From Smallanthus sonchifolius (lineage: Eukaryota; Streptophyta; Magnoliopsida; Asterales; Asteraceae), in NCBI GenBank assembly GCA_023525975.1, contig CM042034.1:22301501-22365500 (forward strand): 64,000 nucleotides of DNA. The letters run 5' to 3'. This document shows positions 1 to 11,759 of this stretch, one piece after another; position 1 is the stretch's first letter, and each line of letters opens with the position of its first letter. The notes under the pieces are model-generated. The model was not told the DNA's origin and did not search any database. It was given only the letters and a program-made list of their open reading frames with translations. The position numbers were made by a program, and so were the translations under genes.

Positions 1-1977
1 AATATTACTGTTGGTTTTATTGTGTTTAAAATAAACAATTGTACACTCAAGATAATTTATGATCAACAAGCATATAATTCACATGTATAACACGTATAAA
101 CAATTTGATGAGTAGCATGTATAATGTTTCACCCCAAAGTATGTAAAAATGTAAAATAGGGGCTATGTAACTCACCTGGCTAGCGGATATGATAATCCAC
201 GAGTGCGGGTGATAAGGACGTTGAAACCTAAGCACGATGAAATCCTATGTGGATAGATAAGTATTATTGTATATTTATATATGTGCGTATTCATATTTAA
301 ATGTGTATAGGTTTTATAATAATATTCCTTAACATTTATTTGTATAAAATATGGTAGAAAAATGATAATGATTTTGTAAAACTTTAACTTATAAAAATGT
401 ATATATTGTTAAAATATTACATTTTTAAATAAGTAGTTATTATGTATTTATAAAATTTTCTATTTATTTATATTATCATTATTATCTATATATTTTTTGT
501 AAGTTAAAACTATTCTAACAATTTTAAAAATATAGTGTTTATTATTTTATAAAAATTTGGGTGGGTTAAGTATGTATAAAAAGTTGTTTAATCGTTTTTA
601 AAATAAACGAACGAGTAAACCGGCTCGTTTTAGTTTTTATTGTATAAAAAGAATATTAAAATAAGTTAAAATAAATAAATAAAATAAAAACAGAATAAAA
701 AGTTTGGGTCGAAGGCCAACCGGGATCGAACCTGCGACCTCAGGATCAAACACACACACGCATAACCAGCCGGGCTACTGCCCATCGCTGGTTATGTGTG
801 TACCCGTTAATTTAAATACACAAGTGGGAAATTGGTCGCTGGTCCTTGGCAACCGGCAAACCGTGTCCGAGGACACTGGTTTGCCCGGTAACTCATGGGC
901 GATGGTCGTGATTTCGATTGGGGTAGTTTGACAAGCTATAACAGAAGGTAAAGGAACCAAATTGAGGCTCGAACCTGGTCGAGAAGTGTCTGGTCGGCAG
1001 AGTTCTTAATCCGAAAATGTCTAGAATGGGAATTGAGCTTCTGGATGGAATTAGCCTCTAAAACCTTGGTCACAGCTTCACTCAGATACGACGAAGGTAA
1101 TGGTGTATTCAATTTGAAGTGAGATTGGGTGGAAGAGGGGTAGCGAGCTCGTGCAGATCCGACTATGGCTATTTATTCGTTTCGTATGATAAAACATGAA
1201 ATTGAGCACGTCCCGACACTCTTCTGGACGAGACGAAGCTATCGTGCACGCATGGAGGTTGACTGTCGGGCTTGAATTCGGGCGTGGGTTCTCGGCCACC
1301 AACAAGATCAGATTATCCGTATGTTGGGGAGACCAATTGGTCGGGGGCTTTTGCTCGCGTGGGAACGACGAGGTCAGGGCTGCCTTTAGCGGCTGTCGAG
1401 GTGCAGGGAACTGCCCTATCGAGATGTCGCCGGAAAAGAGCTTGGACCGACGGACAACGAAGGGGGTGACCGGAAAGTCGAATAGAGATTTGGCAGTTTC
1501 AGTCCCTGTAGTTTGATTTTATTTTAATTCGACCCCTGAGATATTTACGGATGAATCCTTGTAGTTTGGTTTTGTCCAGAAACAGTCCCCTAACTACTTT
1601 TACTTTAAAACCTTTTAGTTTGAAGAATTCCAAAACAGTCCCTCAACTTTTATAAAAATAATTAATAAGTTTTCTTTTTAATTTCTAATATATTTTATAA
1701 ACTTATATTATTATTATTATAAATATTTTTTTTATAAAAGTTAGTTATCTTATTTAAATAGGTTATTTTATTAAATATGAAACTTTTAAATTTAGAGTTT
1801 TTTTATATAAAATTTTATATAAGTTTTAAAACTTATAAAATTTTAATTAATTTAAATCCGTAAAATGAAAATACCTATTTGTATAAAACTAAATAAAACA
1901 CTCGTATTTTATTTAATTTGAGAATGATTACACGATAATTATATTACAAGTGCGCGAATGAAAAATCCGAAACGTCA
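1..1977 (-). repeat. 3' LTR of the Tekay element (cut by window edge)
   Basis: Matches 7932-9891 almost base for base with a few small indels, so it is the partner LTR. On the minus strand it starts TGACGTTTCGG at 1977, directly after the polypurine tract. About 550 bases of the LTR lie beyond the window. Short open frames inside it are not genes. Confidence 0.93.
717..784 (-). promoter_or_regulatory. tRNA-like Pol III unit inside the 3' LTR
   Basis: On the minus strand an A-box-like TAGCCCGGCTGGTTA (763-777) is followed about 30 bases later by a B box GGTTCGATCCC (722-732) and then a T5 run (697-701), the usual layout of a tRNA or tRNA-derived SINE head. It lies in the same orientation as the LTR. 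No convincing complete cloverleaf is visible, so it is called tRNA-like, not a tRNA gene. Confidence 0.6.
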
Positions 1978-1992
1978 TAGTCTCCCCATGTT
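1978..1992 (-). promoter_or_regulatory. Polypurine tract of Tekay element
   Basis: Minus-strand AACATGGGGAGACTA sits immediately before the TG that opens the 3' LTR, the position where plus-strand DNA synthesis is primed in LTR retrotransposons. Confidence 0.8.
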
Positions 1993-2027
1993 AAAAGAAT
2001 TTCGCCCCGAAATTCAACTAGTGGAGG

Positions 2028-2459
2028 CTATGAAAAGAGATGTGGATACTTGGTCTTCATTTGGTCTTCACGTTCCCAAGTGAACTCGGGTCCACGTTTA
2101 GACTCCCAACGGACCTTGACAATGGGGATGCGGCTACGCTTGAGTTTCTTGACTTCTCGGTCCATGATTTCCACGGGTTTTTCAACAAAGTGCATTTTCT
2201 CGTCAATACGTACTTCATCAAGAGGGATGTGGAGATTTTCGTCGGCTAGACACTTTTTCAAATTAGATACATGAAAGGTCAGATGAATGTTGTTGAGTAT
2301 TGAAGGAAGATCGAGTTTGTAGGCCACTTTTCCTACCCTCTCGAGTATCTCGAATGGACCCACATATCGAGGTGCAAGTTTTCCTTTCTTTCCAAATTGG
2401 ACTACGCCCTTCCAAGGTGATACCTTTAGAAGAACCATATCCCCAACTTGAAATTCCAA
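2028..2459 (-). pseudogene. pol C-terminus: integrase tail with chromodomain-like end
   Basis: This segment continues the integrase in another frame. It begins with the conserved QVGDMVLLKVSPWKG block of gypsy integrases, goes through the GPFEIL and LTFHVSNLKKCLAD blocks, and ends with a chromodomain-like stretch (KVRWESKRGPEFTWE). The reading frame differs from the upstream integrase segment (overlap 2426-2459), so a small indel near 2460-2470 separates the two. Chromodomain tails of this type are thought to steer integration to heterochromatin. It ends at a normal stop, about 35 bases before the polypurine tract, as expected for the clade. Confidence 0.85.
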
Positions 2460-4489
2460 GGGTTTTCGTGCTTATCGGCATAGCTCTTTTGCGGACTCCT
2501 TGCTACCCGAATGTTGTCACGGATAAGAGAGATTTTATCAGTGGTCTCTTGGATAAGCTCGGGACCGGTGATTTGTGCTTCACCAATTTCGTTCCAACAA
2601 ATCGGTGAACAACATTTCCATCCATAAAGAGCTTCAAACGGTGCCATGTTAATACTTGTGTGGTAGCTGTTGTTGTAGGAAAATTCGATCAGTGGTAGGT
2701 GAGAATCCCAATTGCCACCAAAGTCAATGACACAAGCTCTAAGCATATCCTCGAGAGTTTGGATTGTTCGCTCGGTTTGTCCATCAGTTTGAGGATGGTA
2801 AGCCGTACTTAAGTCCAAACGAGTACCAAGGGCAGATTGTAATGATTGCCAAAATCGGGAAGTAAAACGCGAATCACGATCGGAGATGATGTTCAAAGGG
2901 ATTCCGTGACGACTCACAATTTCATCAATGTAGATCCGAGCCAATTTCTCGATTCGATAGTCCTCACGAATAGGCAAGAAATGAGCAGACTTTGTAAGTC
3001 GGTCGATAATAACCCAGATACTATCGTGCCCACTAGAAGTGCGTGGGAGTTTGGTGATGAAGTTCATAGCAAGGTTCTCCCACTTCCACACGGGGATTTC
3101 AGGTTGTTCGAGGAGTCCGGAAGGCTTCTGGTGTTCGGCCTTCACTTTAGAACAAGTTAAGCATTTTGCCACAAAGAGGGCAATATCCTTTTTCATGCCG
3201 GGCCACCAATATTGCTGACGAAGACCCATGTACATCTTATCAACTCCGGGATGTACCGAATATCGAGTTTTGTGGGACTCGTTCATCAAAAATATACGAA
3301 GGTCGTCGCAATCGGGAACCCAGATACGGTCCAAGTAATATAATAGACCTTTGGCTTTGGTTTCTAGCAAGAGTTCTACACCACATGTCATCTCTTGATA
3401 CATGTTTCCCTCGGTAACCGAGGTGTGTTGTGCTTTGAGAATATGGGCTTGGATATCGTTATGGATACAAACACTATGAAGCATGATACGTTCTTTACGA
3501 CTCAAGGCGTCGGCTGCAACATTTGCTTTGCCGGGGTGGTAGCGAATCTCGCAGTCGTAGTCGTTAAGAAGTTCAATCCATCGACGTTGCCTCATATTAA
3601 GCTCTTTTTGATTGAAAATATGCTGGAGGCTTTTGTGGTCGGTGAAAACCACGCATTTGGTGCCATAAAGATAGTGTCTCCAAATTTTCAAGGCGAAAAC
3701 GACAGCACCAAGCTCGAGATCATGGGTCGTATAGTTCTTCTCGTGGATTTTGAGCTGACGTGATGCGTATGCAATTACTTGGCCACGTTGCATAAGAACA
3801 CATCCAAGACCTTGGTTGGATGCATCACAATAAACGACAAAGTCATCATTACTACTAGGAAGAGTTAGAATAGGAGCATTGCAGAGCTTGTGCTTGAGAG
3901 TTTGAAAAGCTTCCTCTTGCTTGGGTCCCCACTCGTAAGGCTTACCTTTGTGAGTCAAGGCAGTGAGCGGGACCGCAATTTTGGAGAAATTTGAGATGAA
4001 GCGACGATAGTAACCCGCTAGTCCAAGGAAGGAACGAATCTCGGTAGGAGTCGTAGGAGTACTCCAATTCTTTACCGCCTCGATATTTGACGGGTCCACA
4101 TGAATTCCCTTATTGTTGACTATGTGTCCCAAAAATTGAACCTCCTTTAGCCAGAATTCACACTTGGAGAACTTGGCGTATAGTTGTTCTTTCTTCAAGA
4201 GTTCCAAAATCAAACGAAGATGTTGTTCATGCTCCGCTTTCGTTTTAGAATAGATGAGAATGTCGTCAATGAAAACGATCACGAACTTGTCCAAATAAGG
4301 TTTGCATACACGGTTCATGAGGTCCATGAAGACCGCAGGTGCATTAGTCAAACCGAATGGCATGACCATGAACTCGTAGTGACCATATCTAGTCCGAAAG
4401 GCAGTCTTCGAAATGTCTTCATCGAGAACACGAAGTTGATGGTATCCGGAACGAAGGTCAATCTTGGAGAAACATGTTGAACCTTGAAG
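2426..4489 (-). pseudogene. pol: reverse transcriptase (C-terminal half), RNase H, integrase
   Basis: Counting residues from the methionine at 4369: RT catalytic FIDD at 33-36; RNase H with CDAS (Asp182), Glu219, Asp244 and ADALSRK (Asp287); integrase zinc finger His366, His373, Cys403, Cys406; integrase core with Asp497 and Glu533 spaced D-35-E. The first catalytic Asp of the integrase triad, expected in a MDF motif, is Asn436 (MNF), so the integrase core looks inactive even where the frame is open. A TAG codon at 4490-4492, in frame, breaks the RT upstream, and the frame is lost again near 2460. Decayed Ty3/gypsy polyprotein; the domain calls are secure. Confidence 0.93.
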
Positions 4490-6017
4490 CTAATCGAAAA
4501 GATCGTCGATACGGGGTAAAGGATAACGGTTCTTAATTGTAAGCTTGTTGAGTTCACGATAATCGATGCACATTCGAAACGATCCATCCTTTTTTATTTA
4601 CGAACAGCACGGGAGCGCCCCAAGGTGAATGGCTTGGGCGGATGAATCCTTTGGATGAGAGCTCTTGTAATTGACTTGCGAGCTCTTGCATCTCGGAAGG
4701 TGCAAGACGATAGGGAGCTTTTGCCACGGGAGTTGCTCCGGGTACGAGGTCAATACGAAACTCTACTTGTCTAGGAGGAGGAAGGCCGGGTAAATCCTCG
4801 GGAAATACTTCGGGAATGTCTCGAATGATCGGAATATCTTGCAATTTCTTACCCTTGTCTTTCGTGTCAACTACGTGGGCCAAGAAGGCAACGTACTTTT
4901 TCCGTAGGTACTTTTGTGCCAATGTGCAAGACATGAGTTGAAGACCATGACATGGTTTTTCACCGAAAATAACTAACGTGTCGCCCGAAGGGAGAGGTAT
5001 ACGAATGCACTTTTCGTAGCAAATAACCTCGGCATGGTGCTTGGATAACCAGTCCATGCCAATTATAATATCAAAGCTTCCCAATTGCATTGGAAGGAGA
5101 TCAACAGAGAATTCATGATTATTAAGCTCGAGATTGCAGTTGCGGATAACAGAATTTATAGTAATAGATTTTCCGTTTGCTATCTCCACGGAATAAGAAT
5201 TGTCAAGTTTCGTTCTTTGTTTAGCAAGTCGAGATTCAAAGGTAAGAGACACAAAACTCCTATCGGCACCGGTATCAAATAAAATGGATGCATAATGATT
5301 GTTTACGAGAAACGTACCGTTTATCACGTCATTGTTTGCTTGAGCCTCATTAGCGTTTGTATTAAACGCTCGTCCTTGAGGACCACCTTGATGATGAAGT
5401 TTTGGGCATCGTTCACGGAAATGGTTTGGGTCTCCACATTCGTAACATGCCCGACCATTGAGAGGTGCCGGATAGATTGGACGGTTGGCTGGAGCAGCTT
5501 GATGGACGGGAGGGCGGGTACGGCAAGTAGTGACCATGTGTCCATATCGTCTGCAGCTTGAACACAATCGACATGGTAAGTTGGCAGGATGATGGTACTT
5601 GCAGGTCTGGCATTGGGGATTTGGGCCCAGATATGGTTTCGGGTTTTGACCCAAAGGGGCCACTTGAATAGCAGGTACAGCGGGAGTTACGGCTGCGGAG
5701 TTTCGACCCTTTCGTTTCTTGTTGCGGTTAGAAGACTTGGGTTTTACATCTTTGACGGCCGCAAGAGTAGAGACAACCTTCTTGGAACCCTTTCTTGTTA
5801 AGGTTCCGGCTTTGACATGGTTATCGGATAGTGTAGCGGATAGACGGATAGCAGCTTCAAGTGTAGGAGGATTGCTTCCTAACACAGCATCTTGAATTTG
5901 CATAGGCAGCCCGCCTATGTACTTTTCAATTTCACGAGCATGGGGAATGATCATATGAGGCACCAATAGGCTCAGCTCTTGAAATCGGGTGGTGTAAGCC
6001 AGATTATCCCCGCTGTC
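4490..6017 (-). pseudogene. gag C-terminus, aspartic protease and start of RT
   Basis: Open from 6017 to 4554. Counting from the methionine at 5966: two CCHC zinc knuckles (Cys135-Cys138-His143-Cys148 and Cys174-Cys177-His182-Cys187), the protease active site DTGA at 231-234, then the RT entry region (KAPYRLAPSEM, PWGAPVLFVNKK). The knuckles bind retroelement RNA and the protease matures the polyprotein. Near 4588 one extra G after an A-run shifts the frame: the conserved MCIDYRELN block is present just downstream but in another frame. The frame then resumes that of the pol segment and hits TAG at 4490-4492. Upstream it is continuous with gag except for one stop codon. Confidence 0.92.
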
Positions 6018-6482
6018 TTAGGCAAGATCCCAAAACTCAGTCTCGAGCTTCCTCATTTCATTTCGAGGACATAATTCATCAGTCATGGCTTTCTTCAGAT
6101 CATCCCATGATAAAGATGTAGCAACCTCAACACCACGAGTGCGTTTCTCACCGTTCCACCAGGTGAGGGCTCTCTTTTGAAGTACACTCGTGGCATAGCG
6201 AACCCGAAGATTATCGGGACAGTCACTGTTTAGGAATGTGCTTTCCATGCTTTCAAACCATTGCAGTAGGCCGGTAGCACCTTCAGTCCCGAAGAATTTT
6301 GTAGGATTGCACGAGTTAAAGTGCTTAAACGTGCATTGAGGCGGGTTGGTACCACCATTTCCTTGGATGTTGTGAGACCCGTCACTGTTGTTATTGGCTT
6401 GAGTCATTTGCCCCACCAGCTGGGCAAGGAGAGTAGCAAGATCCGGGTTGGAAGTGCTAGAGTTTGCACGTCGAGGAGGCAT
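6018..6482 (-). pseudogene. gag N-terminal half (nonsense at its end)
   Basis: 154 codons starting MPPRRANSS, with the gag core blocks FFGTEGATGLLQWFE and the WWN and CPRNEMRKLE motifs typical of plant gypsy gag. It stops at TAA 6018-6020, yet the same frame runs on without interruption into the knuckle-bearing segment, so a single substitution separates the halves. The ATG at 6482 lies about 900 bases from the PBS. Confidence 0.9.
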
Positions 6483-7366
6483 TCTAACACCATAAGAAAA
6501 GACAATGATATTTTATATAAGATGGATATATATGAATTATAGTGGGAAATAATGTAAGCAGAAAAGCGGGGTTCATCATGACGCGTGACAATGCATGTGT
6601 ATTTATTTAAAGTTGATGGGGGGAAACTAAGCCATCTATTCCGGATAGAACATGATGTTATAGATCATTATTCGCGTAATAGGAATTGCCGGGACTTGCA
6701 TGCACTACAAATTGTTATTACGTGTGCACCCGTAATAATGATTTGCTTTGCATGTTCGTCTAGTTCTTCCTATCTTGCTATAATGTCCCCAAATTTTGAG
6801 TTTAAGTTCGGATCGTATCCTTGCGAATACATTGACTTATCAACGTTAAACAATTCCTCAAAACTTTCAAGGAGATATGTTTTAGCCTATAGGTAAACAC
6901 CCACTTCAGGAATTCCCAGGAAAGCATACGGGTCCGTTTATTTGGATTTATACGAAATGATTTCCTAGACAGAAAACCCAATGTACAGGTGTCACCCTTC
7001 CAGATTGCACGTGTCCTTTACTGGTTTCAAGAAATTAAGTCGTTGACGAGATTTTCAAGATTTTAATAGACTTGAGAGTCTATGAGTATAAAATGTGTAG
7101 GAATGTTGCAATTAATATGGATTAGGAAAGAGTATGGATAAGGATGGGTAGTGGATTTGTTTGCATAAGTTTGTTTGTCAAGTATGTATCATGTATTTAA
7201 GCCTTGTATGTATAAGCCTCATGTACCAAACTTGGGAAAATTCAAATAATACCTAACTACAAATAATTCACATAACAATTAATCATTTAACACATAACAC
7301 ATAAAAGGGAGTCCTAGGGTTATAGTCTAGGTCATTGTGTCTAATAACCTAATTCCCTATAACCAT
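6483..7366 (-). other. Untranslated leader of the Tekay element
   Basis: About 880 bases between the PBS and the gag start with no convincing reading frame on either strand. Placement makes it the 5' leader, where packaging signals of LTR retrotransposons normally sit; none could be recognised. Confidence 0.7.
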
Positions 7367-7380
7367 GGCTCTGATACCAA
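7367..7380 (-). promoter_or_regulatory. tRNA-Met primer-binding site
   Basis: Minus-strand TTGGTATCAGAGCC follows the LTR end (TGACA) by two bases. It is complementary to the 3' end of plant initiator tRNA-Met, the standard primer for this clade, and fixes the orientation of the element. Confidence 0.9.
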
Positions 7381-7382
7381 TC

Positions 7383-9891
7383 TGTCACACCCCGACCGAT
7401 GGCGGAATCATCGAGGCAGACAATGAAATGATTGTTCAAAAGCACATGATAACTAAAATGTTGCATAATTCATTAATTAAATTTAAAGACAACAAAGATC
7501 CAAATACAATACATTTCAAATAACCTAGTCTAGTTCAAAATATTGATTTATTTAACTAGGTCCATAGTTCTTAAGTGGAGAAATCTTCAGCAAGCAATCA
7601 CATATTCAAACCTGAAACATTATTTAAATCAAGTGTCAACTAAAAAGTTGGTGAGTACATAGGTTTTGTAGTTCCGATAAGTAGTGGATAAAAACGTTTT
7701 GCAACTCATTGTTTATCTTGTTAAACATAGTATATATATGGTGTATCATTTACCTAATAACAATTCAAACCGTGATTGACGCGCTTGAACATAGCACAAC
7801 AGCTAAGTCCGGTATGTTTGAATATAGTTACCCACTATATCCGGTATGTTTGAATATAACACGCGGCTATATCCGAGTATGCAGTAATAAACACCCTAAC
7901 CGGGTGGCTGGTCAGGCACAATAGATCTATTAATATTACTGTTGGTTTTCTTGTGTTTAAAATAAACAATTGTACACTCAAGATAATTTATGATCAACAA
8001 GCATATAATTCACATGTATAACACGTATAAACAATTTGATGAGTAGCATGTATAATGTTTCACCCCAAAGTATGTAAAAATGTAAAATAGGGGCTATGTA
8101 ACTCACCTGGCTAGCGGATATGATAATCCACGAGTGCGGGTGATAAGGACGTTGAAACCTAAGCACGATGAAATCCTATGTGGATAGATAAGTATTATTG
8201 TATGTTTATATATGTGCGTATTCATATTTAAATGTGTATAGGTTTTATAATAATATTCCTTAATATTTATTTGTATAAAATATGGTAGAAAAATGATAAT
8301 GATTTTGTAAAACTTTAACTTATAAAAATGTATATATTGTTAAAATATTACATTTTTAAATAAGTAGTTATTATGTATTTATAAAAGTTTCTATTTGTTT
8401 ATTTATATTATCATTATTATCTATATATTTTTTGTAAGTTAAAACTATTCTAACAATTTTAAAAATATAGTGTTTATTATTTTATAAAAATTTGGATGGG
8501 TTAAGTATGTATAAAAAGTTGTTTAATCGTTTTTAAAATAAACGAACAAGTAAACCGGCTCGTTTTAGTTTTTATTGTATAAAAAGAATATTAAAATAAG
8601 TTATAAATAAAAAAAATAAAAACAGAATAAAAAGTTTGATCAACCGGGATTGAACCCGCGACCTCAGGATCAAACACTCACACGCATAACCAGCCGGGCT
8701 ACTGCCCATCACTGGTTATGTGTGTACCCGTTAATTTAAATACACAAGTGGGAAATTGGTCGCTGGTCCTCGGCAACCGGCAAACCGTGTTCGAGGACAC
8801 TGGTTTGCCCGGTAACTCATGGGCGATGGTCGCGATTTCGATTGGGGTAGTTTGACAAGCGATAACAGAAGGTAAAGGAACCAAATTGAGGCTCGAACCT
8901 GGTCGCGAAGGGTCTGGTCGGCAGAGTTCTTAATCCGAAAATGTCCAGAATGGGAATCGAGCTTCTGGATGGAATTAGCCTCTAAAACCTTGGTCACAGC
9001 TTCACTCAGAGACGACGAAGGTAATGGTGTATTCAATTTGAAGAGAGATTGGGTGGAAGAGGAGTAGCGAGCTCGTGCAGATCCGACTATGGCTATTTAT
9101 TCGTTTCGTATGATAAAACATGAAATTGAGCACGTCCCGACACTCTTCTGGACGAGACGAAGCTATCGAGCTATCGTGCACGCGTGGAGGTTGACTGTCG
9201 GGCTTGAATTCGGGCGTGGGTTCTCGGCCACCAACAAGATCAGATTATTCGTATGTTGGGGAGACCAATTGGTCGGGGGCTTTTGCTCGCGTCGGAACGA
9301 CGAGGTCAGGGCTGCCTTTAGCGGCTGTCGAGGTGCAGGGAACAGCCCTGTCGAGATGTCGCCGGAAAAGAGCTTGGACCGCCGGACAACGAAGGGGGTG
9401 ACCGGAAAGTCGAATAGAGACTGTAGTTTGATTTTATTTTAATTCGACCCCTGAGATAATTACGGATGAATCCTTGTAGTTTGGTTTTGTCCAGAAACAG
9501 TCCCCTAACTACTTTTACTTTAAAACCTTTTAGTTTGAAGAATTCCAAAACAGTCCCTCAACTTTTATAAAAATAATTAATAAGTTTTCTTTTTAATTTC
9601 TAATATATTTTATAAACTTATATTATTATTATTATAAATAATTTTTTTATGAAAGTTAGTTATCTTATTTAAATAAGTTATTTTATTAAATATGAAACTT
9701 TTAAATTTAGATTTTTTTATATAAAAATTTATATAAGTTTTAAAACTTATAAAATTTTAATTAATTTAAATCCGTAAAATGAAAATACCTATTTGTATAA
9801 AACTAAATAAAACACTCGTATTTTATTTAATTTGAGAATGATTACACGATAATTATATTACAAGTGCGCGAATGAAAAATCTGAAACGTCA
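7383..9891 (-). repeat. 5' LTR of the Tekay element (2509 bp)
   Basis: Bounded on the plus strand by TGTCACACCCC at 7383 and AAACGTCA at 9891, so it opens TG and closes CA on its own strand. The last 1960 bases match the left LTR. A short in-LTR repeat (GGTATGTTTGAATATA at about 7813 and 7841) is visible. Differences to the left copy are mostly single bases, pointing to a fairly recent insertion. Confidence 0.93.
8642..8707 (-). promoter_or_regulatory. tRNA-like Pol III unit inside the 5' LTR
   Basis: Second copy of the unit in the left LTR: A box 8687-8701 (minus), B box GGTTCAATCCC at 8646-8656, T5 at about 8627-8631. It lies roughly 1.2 kb from the LTR start in the sense direction of the element. 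Confidence 0.6.
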
Positions 9892-9896
9892 CATGT

Positions 9897-10600
9897 ACCC
9901 TCCCATGCTTTCAACTAGTTGGTAGAGGTCAAACAAACACACCTCTTGTTCTCCAATCTTGGGAGGTATTGGCATATTGTAGGTATAACCCTAGTAATCC
10001 TTGCAAAACCATTTCACTACTTCTTCAAGTTTATGTGTAAGCAATTCTTTATGCTTCATTGAAACTATGTATCCCTTACTATCTCCATAAACTATATACA
10101 TTTATCAAATGAGTTAATCTCGAGCTTTATATTCACTCCCTTCCACGAGATAGTATGTTCATCATTTATTCTCTCAAATTCTTTCGTTGTCTCATAGTAT
10201 ATATCTACTAATTAGAGATATTCAACATATATCTCCTCTGTCTCATCTCCATACTCAGTCGGGTAACCCAAACACATGGCTATGTTGTTCCATTGGTCTC
10301 TCACAAGTACCTTCACTGCTCCTCCAAACTTTTTAATGACCCTAAATAGATCCATTCATGATTGGTGGCAATGTCTTAGTGAGAGGGCTCTTAATGTAGT
10401 CGCCATAAAACCACTCTACCATCTTTTCAAATGTCCTTACATATAGTAGCCTTAGGTCATAGCGTAGCTTCTTTGTAAGGACATCATCTATAAAACCAAT
10501 CATTATCCTTAGGTCTTTTGGAACAACGTAATCTTGCTTCATATGTATGTCTCCATAAAAACATTTACCCTTTGATTATCCTATTCGGTCGTAGTGTTTT
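9897..10600 (-). pseudogene. ARID-domain remnant, 3' part of a split gene
   Basis: Minus-strand reading shows GFIDDVLTKK and EWFYGDYIKSPL, then after a small frame-shifting deletion near 10355 a block KKFGGAVKVLVRDQWNNIA followed by LGYPTEYG, which resembles an ARID/BRIGHT DNA-binding fold (conserved Gly-Gly, Trp and IA..LG). Several stops follow below 10215. The frame runs to 10600 and, when the solo LTR is ignored, carries on in phase at 13345, where the CCHC-bearing half of the gene sits. I recall ARID plus CCHC proteins of this look as a multiplied family in Asteraceae, probably retroelement-related; that link is from memory. The left end is cut by insertion of the Tekay element. Confidence 0.55.
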
Positions 10601-11687
10601 TGTGATATCCGACAAATTCCCGTTAAGCCCGTTAACCCAAATCCAGTTAGTTCTCAACTTAGTAACTCAATTTCAAACCCTAGGGACTGATTCTGCAATT
10701 GTTTAAACTCTATTACACCTAAAGCTATAAGGACTAATTGTGTAAATAGGCAAAACCCAATTCTGTTGACTATGAAAGTCAAAAATTGAAGTTTATGGTT
10801 CCTGTTGACTTTGAAAGTCAAACCCGTAGCCCCTTGGATCCAAATTCGTAAACAACAAACCCAAATCAGTTCAAATTCAAAGTTGTAACGCATGATTATG
10901 ATTATGGCGATTATCATTGAATCATTTACGTCCATTATTGGTCTGTAACGAGCACGAATTAATCCCATTATGAACTTCAAACCCGTAACCGACGAGTTCG
11001 TCCTTTTTGCTCATCGATTCGCATCAGTTTATGAATCATCCCTCAATCAATAAACCCGCGCACCTAAATCGAGCCCCACAGAACCTGTTACACCATCCAA
11101 TTCGATCGGAATCAAAGCCGGAGTCACCGGGGAACGAACACGCAAAGTCGGAACTGGGTTATAGTCGAACACCATCAATTCGGACACCATTCTGGTAATC
11201 AAACGCTTCCTTAGTTTCATTTTCTTGTCTAAATCAAAAGCCCTATCACAATTGAGGCTTATATCAACGAATTGAACTCCGTCAAATTCTAGGGTTTATG
11301 TTCATTCGGATTTAATCGAACCCCAGTCTAGACTCGATGTCAATTCAACTAACTTATATGATTGGATTCGTAATCCTCTTCTTGTTAAAAGCCCCATGAT
11401 TTCAACATAAAACATCACGGAATTCGACCAATTTGAATTGGTATTCTTAAAACTAGGTTTCGGTTTTCAAACCAAGAATAAACGATTTAAAACTCAATCA
11501 TTTTGGAATTAAACTTACTCTCAGATTCTTATATCATCGATTAACAAAAGCCCCATACTTTCAAGACCTATAGCGATCGTTTTGTTTGGATTTGGGATTG
11601 GAATCGGGGTCGGCTTGGAGGGGGGATGAACACAGAAATGTTCACGAATAAAATCATTCGGATCCGAGTTCTGTTGCGATCCCATAT

Positions 11688-11759
11688 TCGGCTGAGTTGG
11701 TTAAAGTGTTAGACTGTTGGGGAGGAGACCCGGGTTCGAGTCTCCTCACCCTTGTTTTT
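11688..11759 (+). promoter_or_regulatory. tRNA-like Pol III unit inside the solo LTR
   Basis: A box GGCTGAGTTGGTTA (11690-11703), B box GGGTTCGAGTC (11732-11742) and T5 (11755-11759). Sense to the LTR and about 1.09 kb from its start, nearly the same place as the unit in the LTR of the element at 1-9891. Confidence 0.6.

Larger units (their letters stand above)
1..9891 (-). mobile_element. Ty3/gypsy Tekay-type chromovirus, nearly full length, decayed
   Basis: A complete LTR retrotransposon layout on the minus strand: 5' LTR at 7383-9891, primer-binding site, gag, protease, reverse transcriptase, RNase H, integrase with chromodomain-like tail, polypurine tract, then the 3' LTR, whose far end lies left of the window. 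Order RT-RNaseH-integrase places it in Ty3/gypsy; the C-terminal tail ending in a WExKxGxExTWE-like motif fits the Tekay (Del) chromovirus clade. The right flank begins CATGT after the LTR end; the matching target duplication cannot be read because the left end is missing. Two nonsense codons and two frameshifts show it can no longer make its own proteins. Orientation, domain order and LTR pairing are seen directly; the clade name is from family knowledge. Confidence 0.93.

Noticed and set aside
717..784. A genuine tRNA gene
   Set aside because: Boxes are present but the acceptor and anticodon stems do not pair convincingly, and the unit lies inside both LTRs of a retrotransposon.
4184..4480. 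Plus-strand frame of 98 codons
   Set aside because: Shadow of the reverse transcriptase on the opposite strand.
7709..7924. 71-codon frame left of the LTR match
   Set aside because: Lies entirely inside the 5' LTR and is antisense to the element; no protein features.
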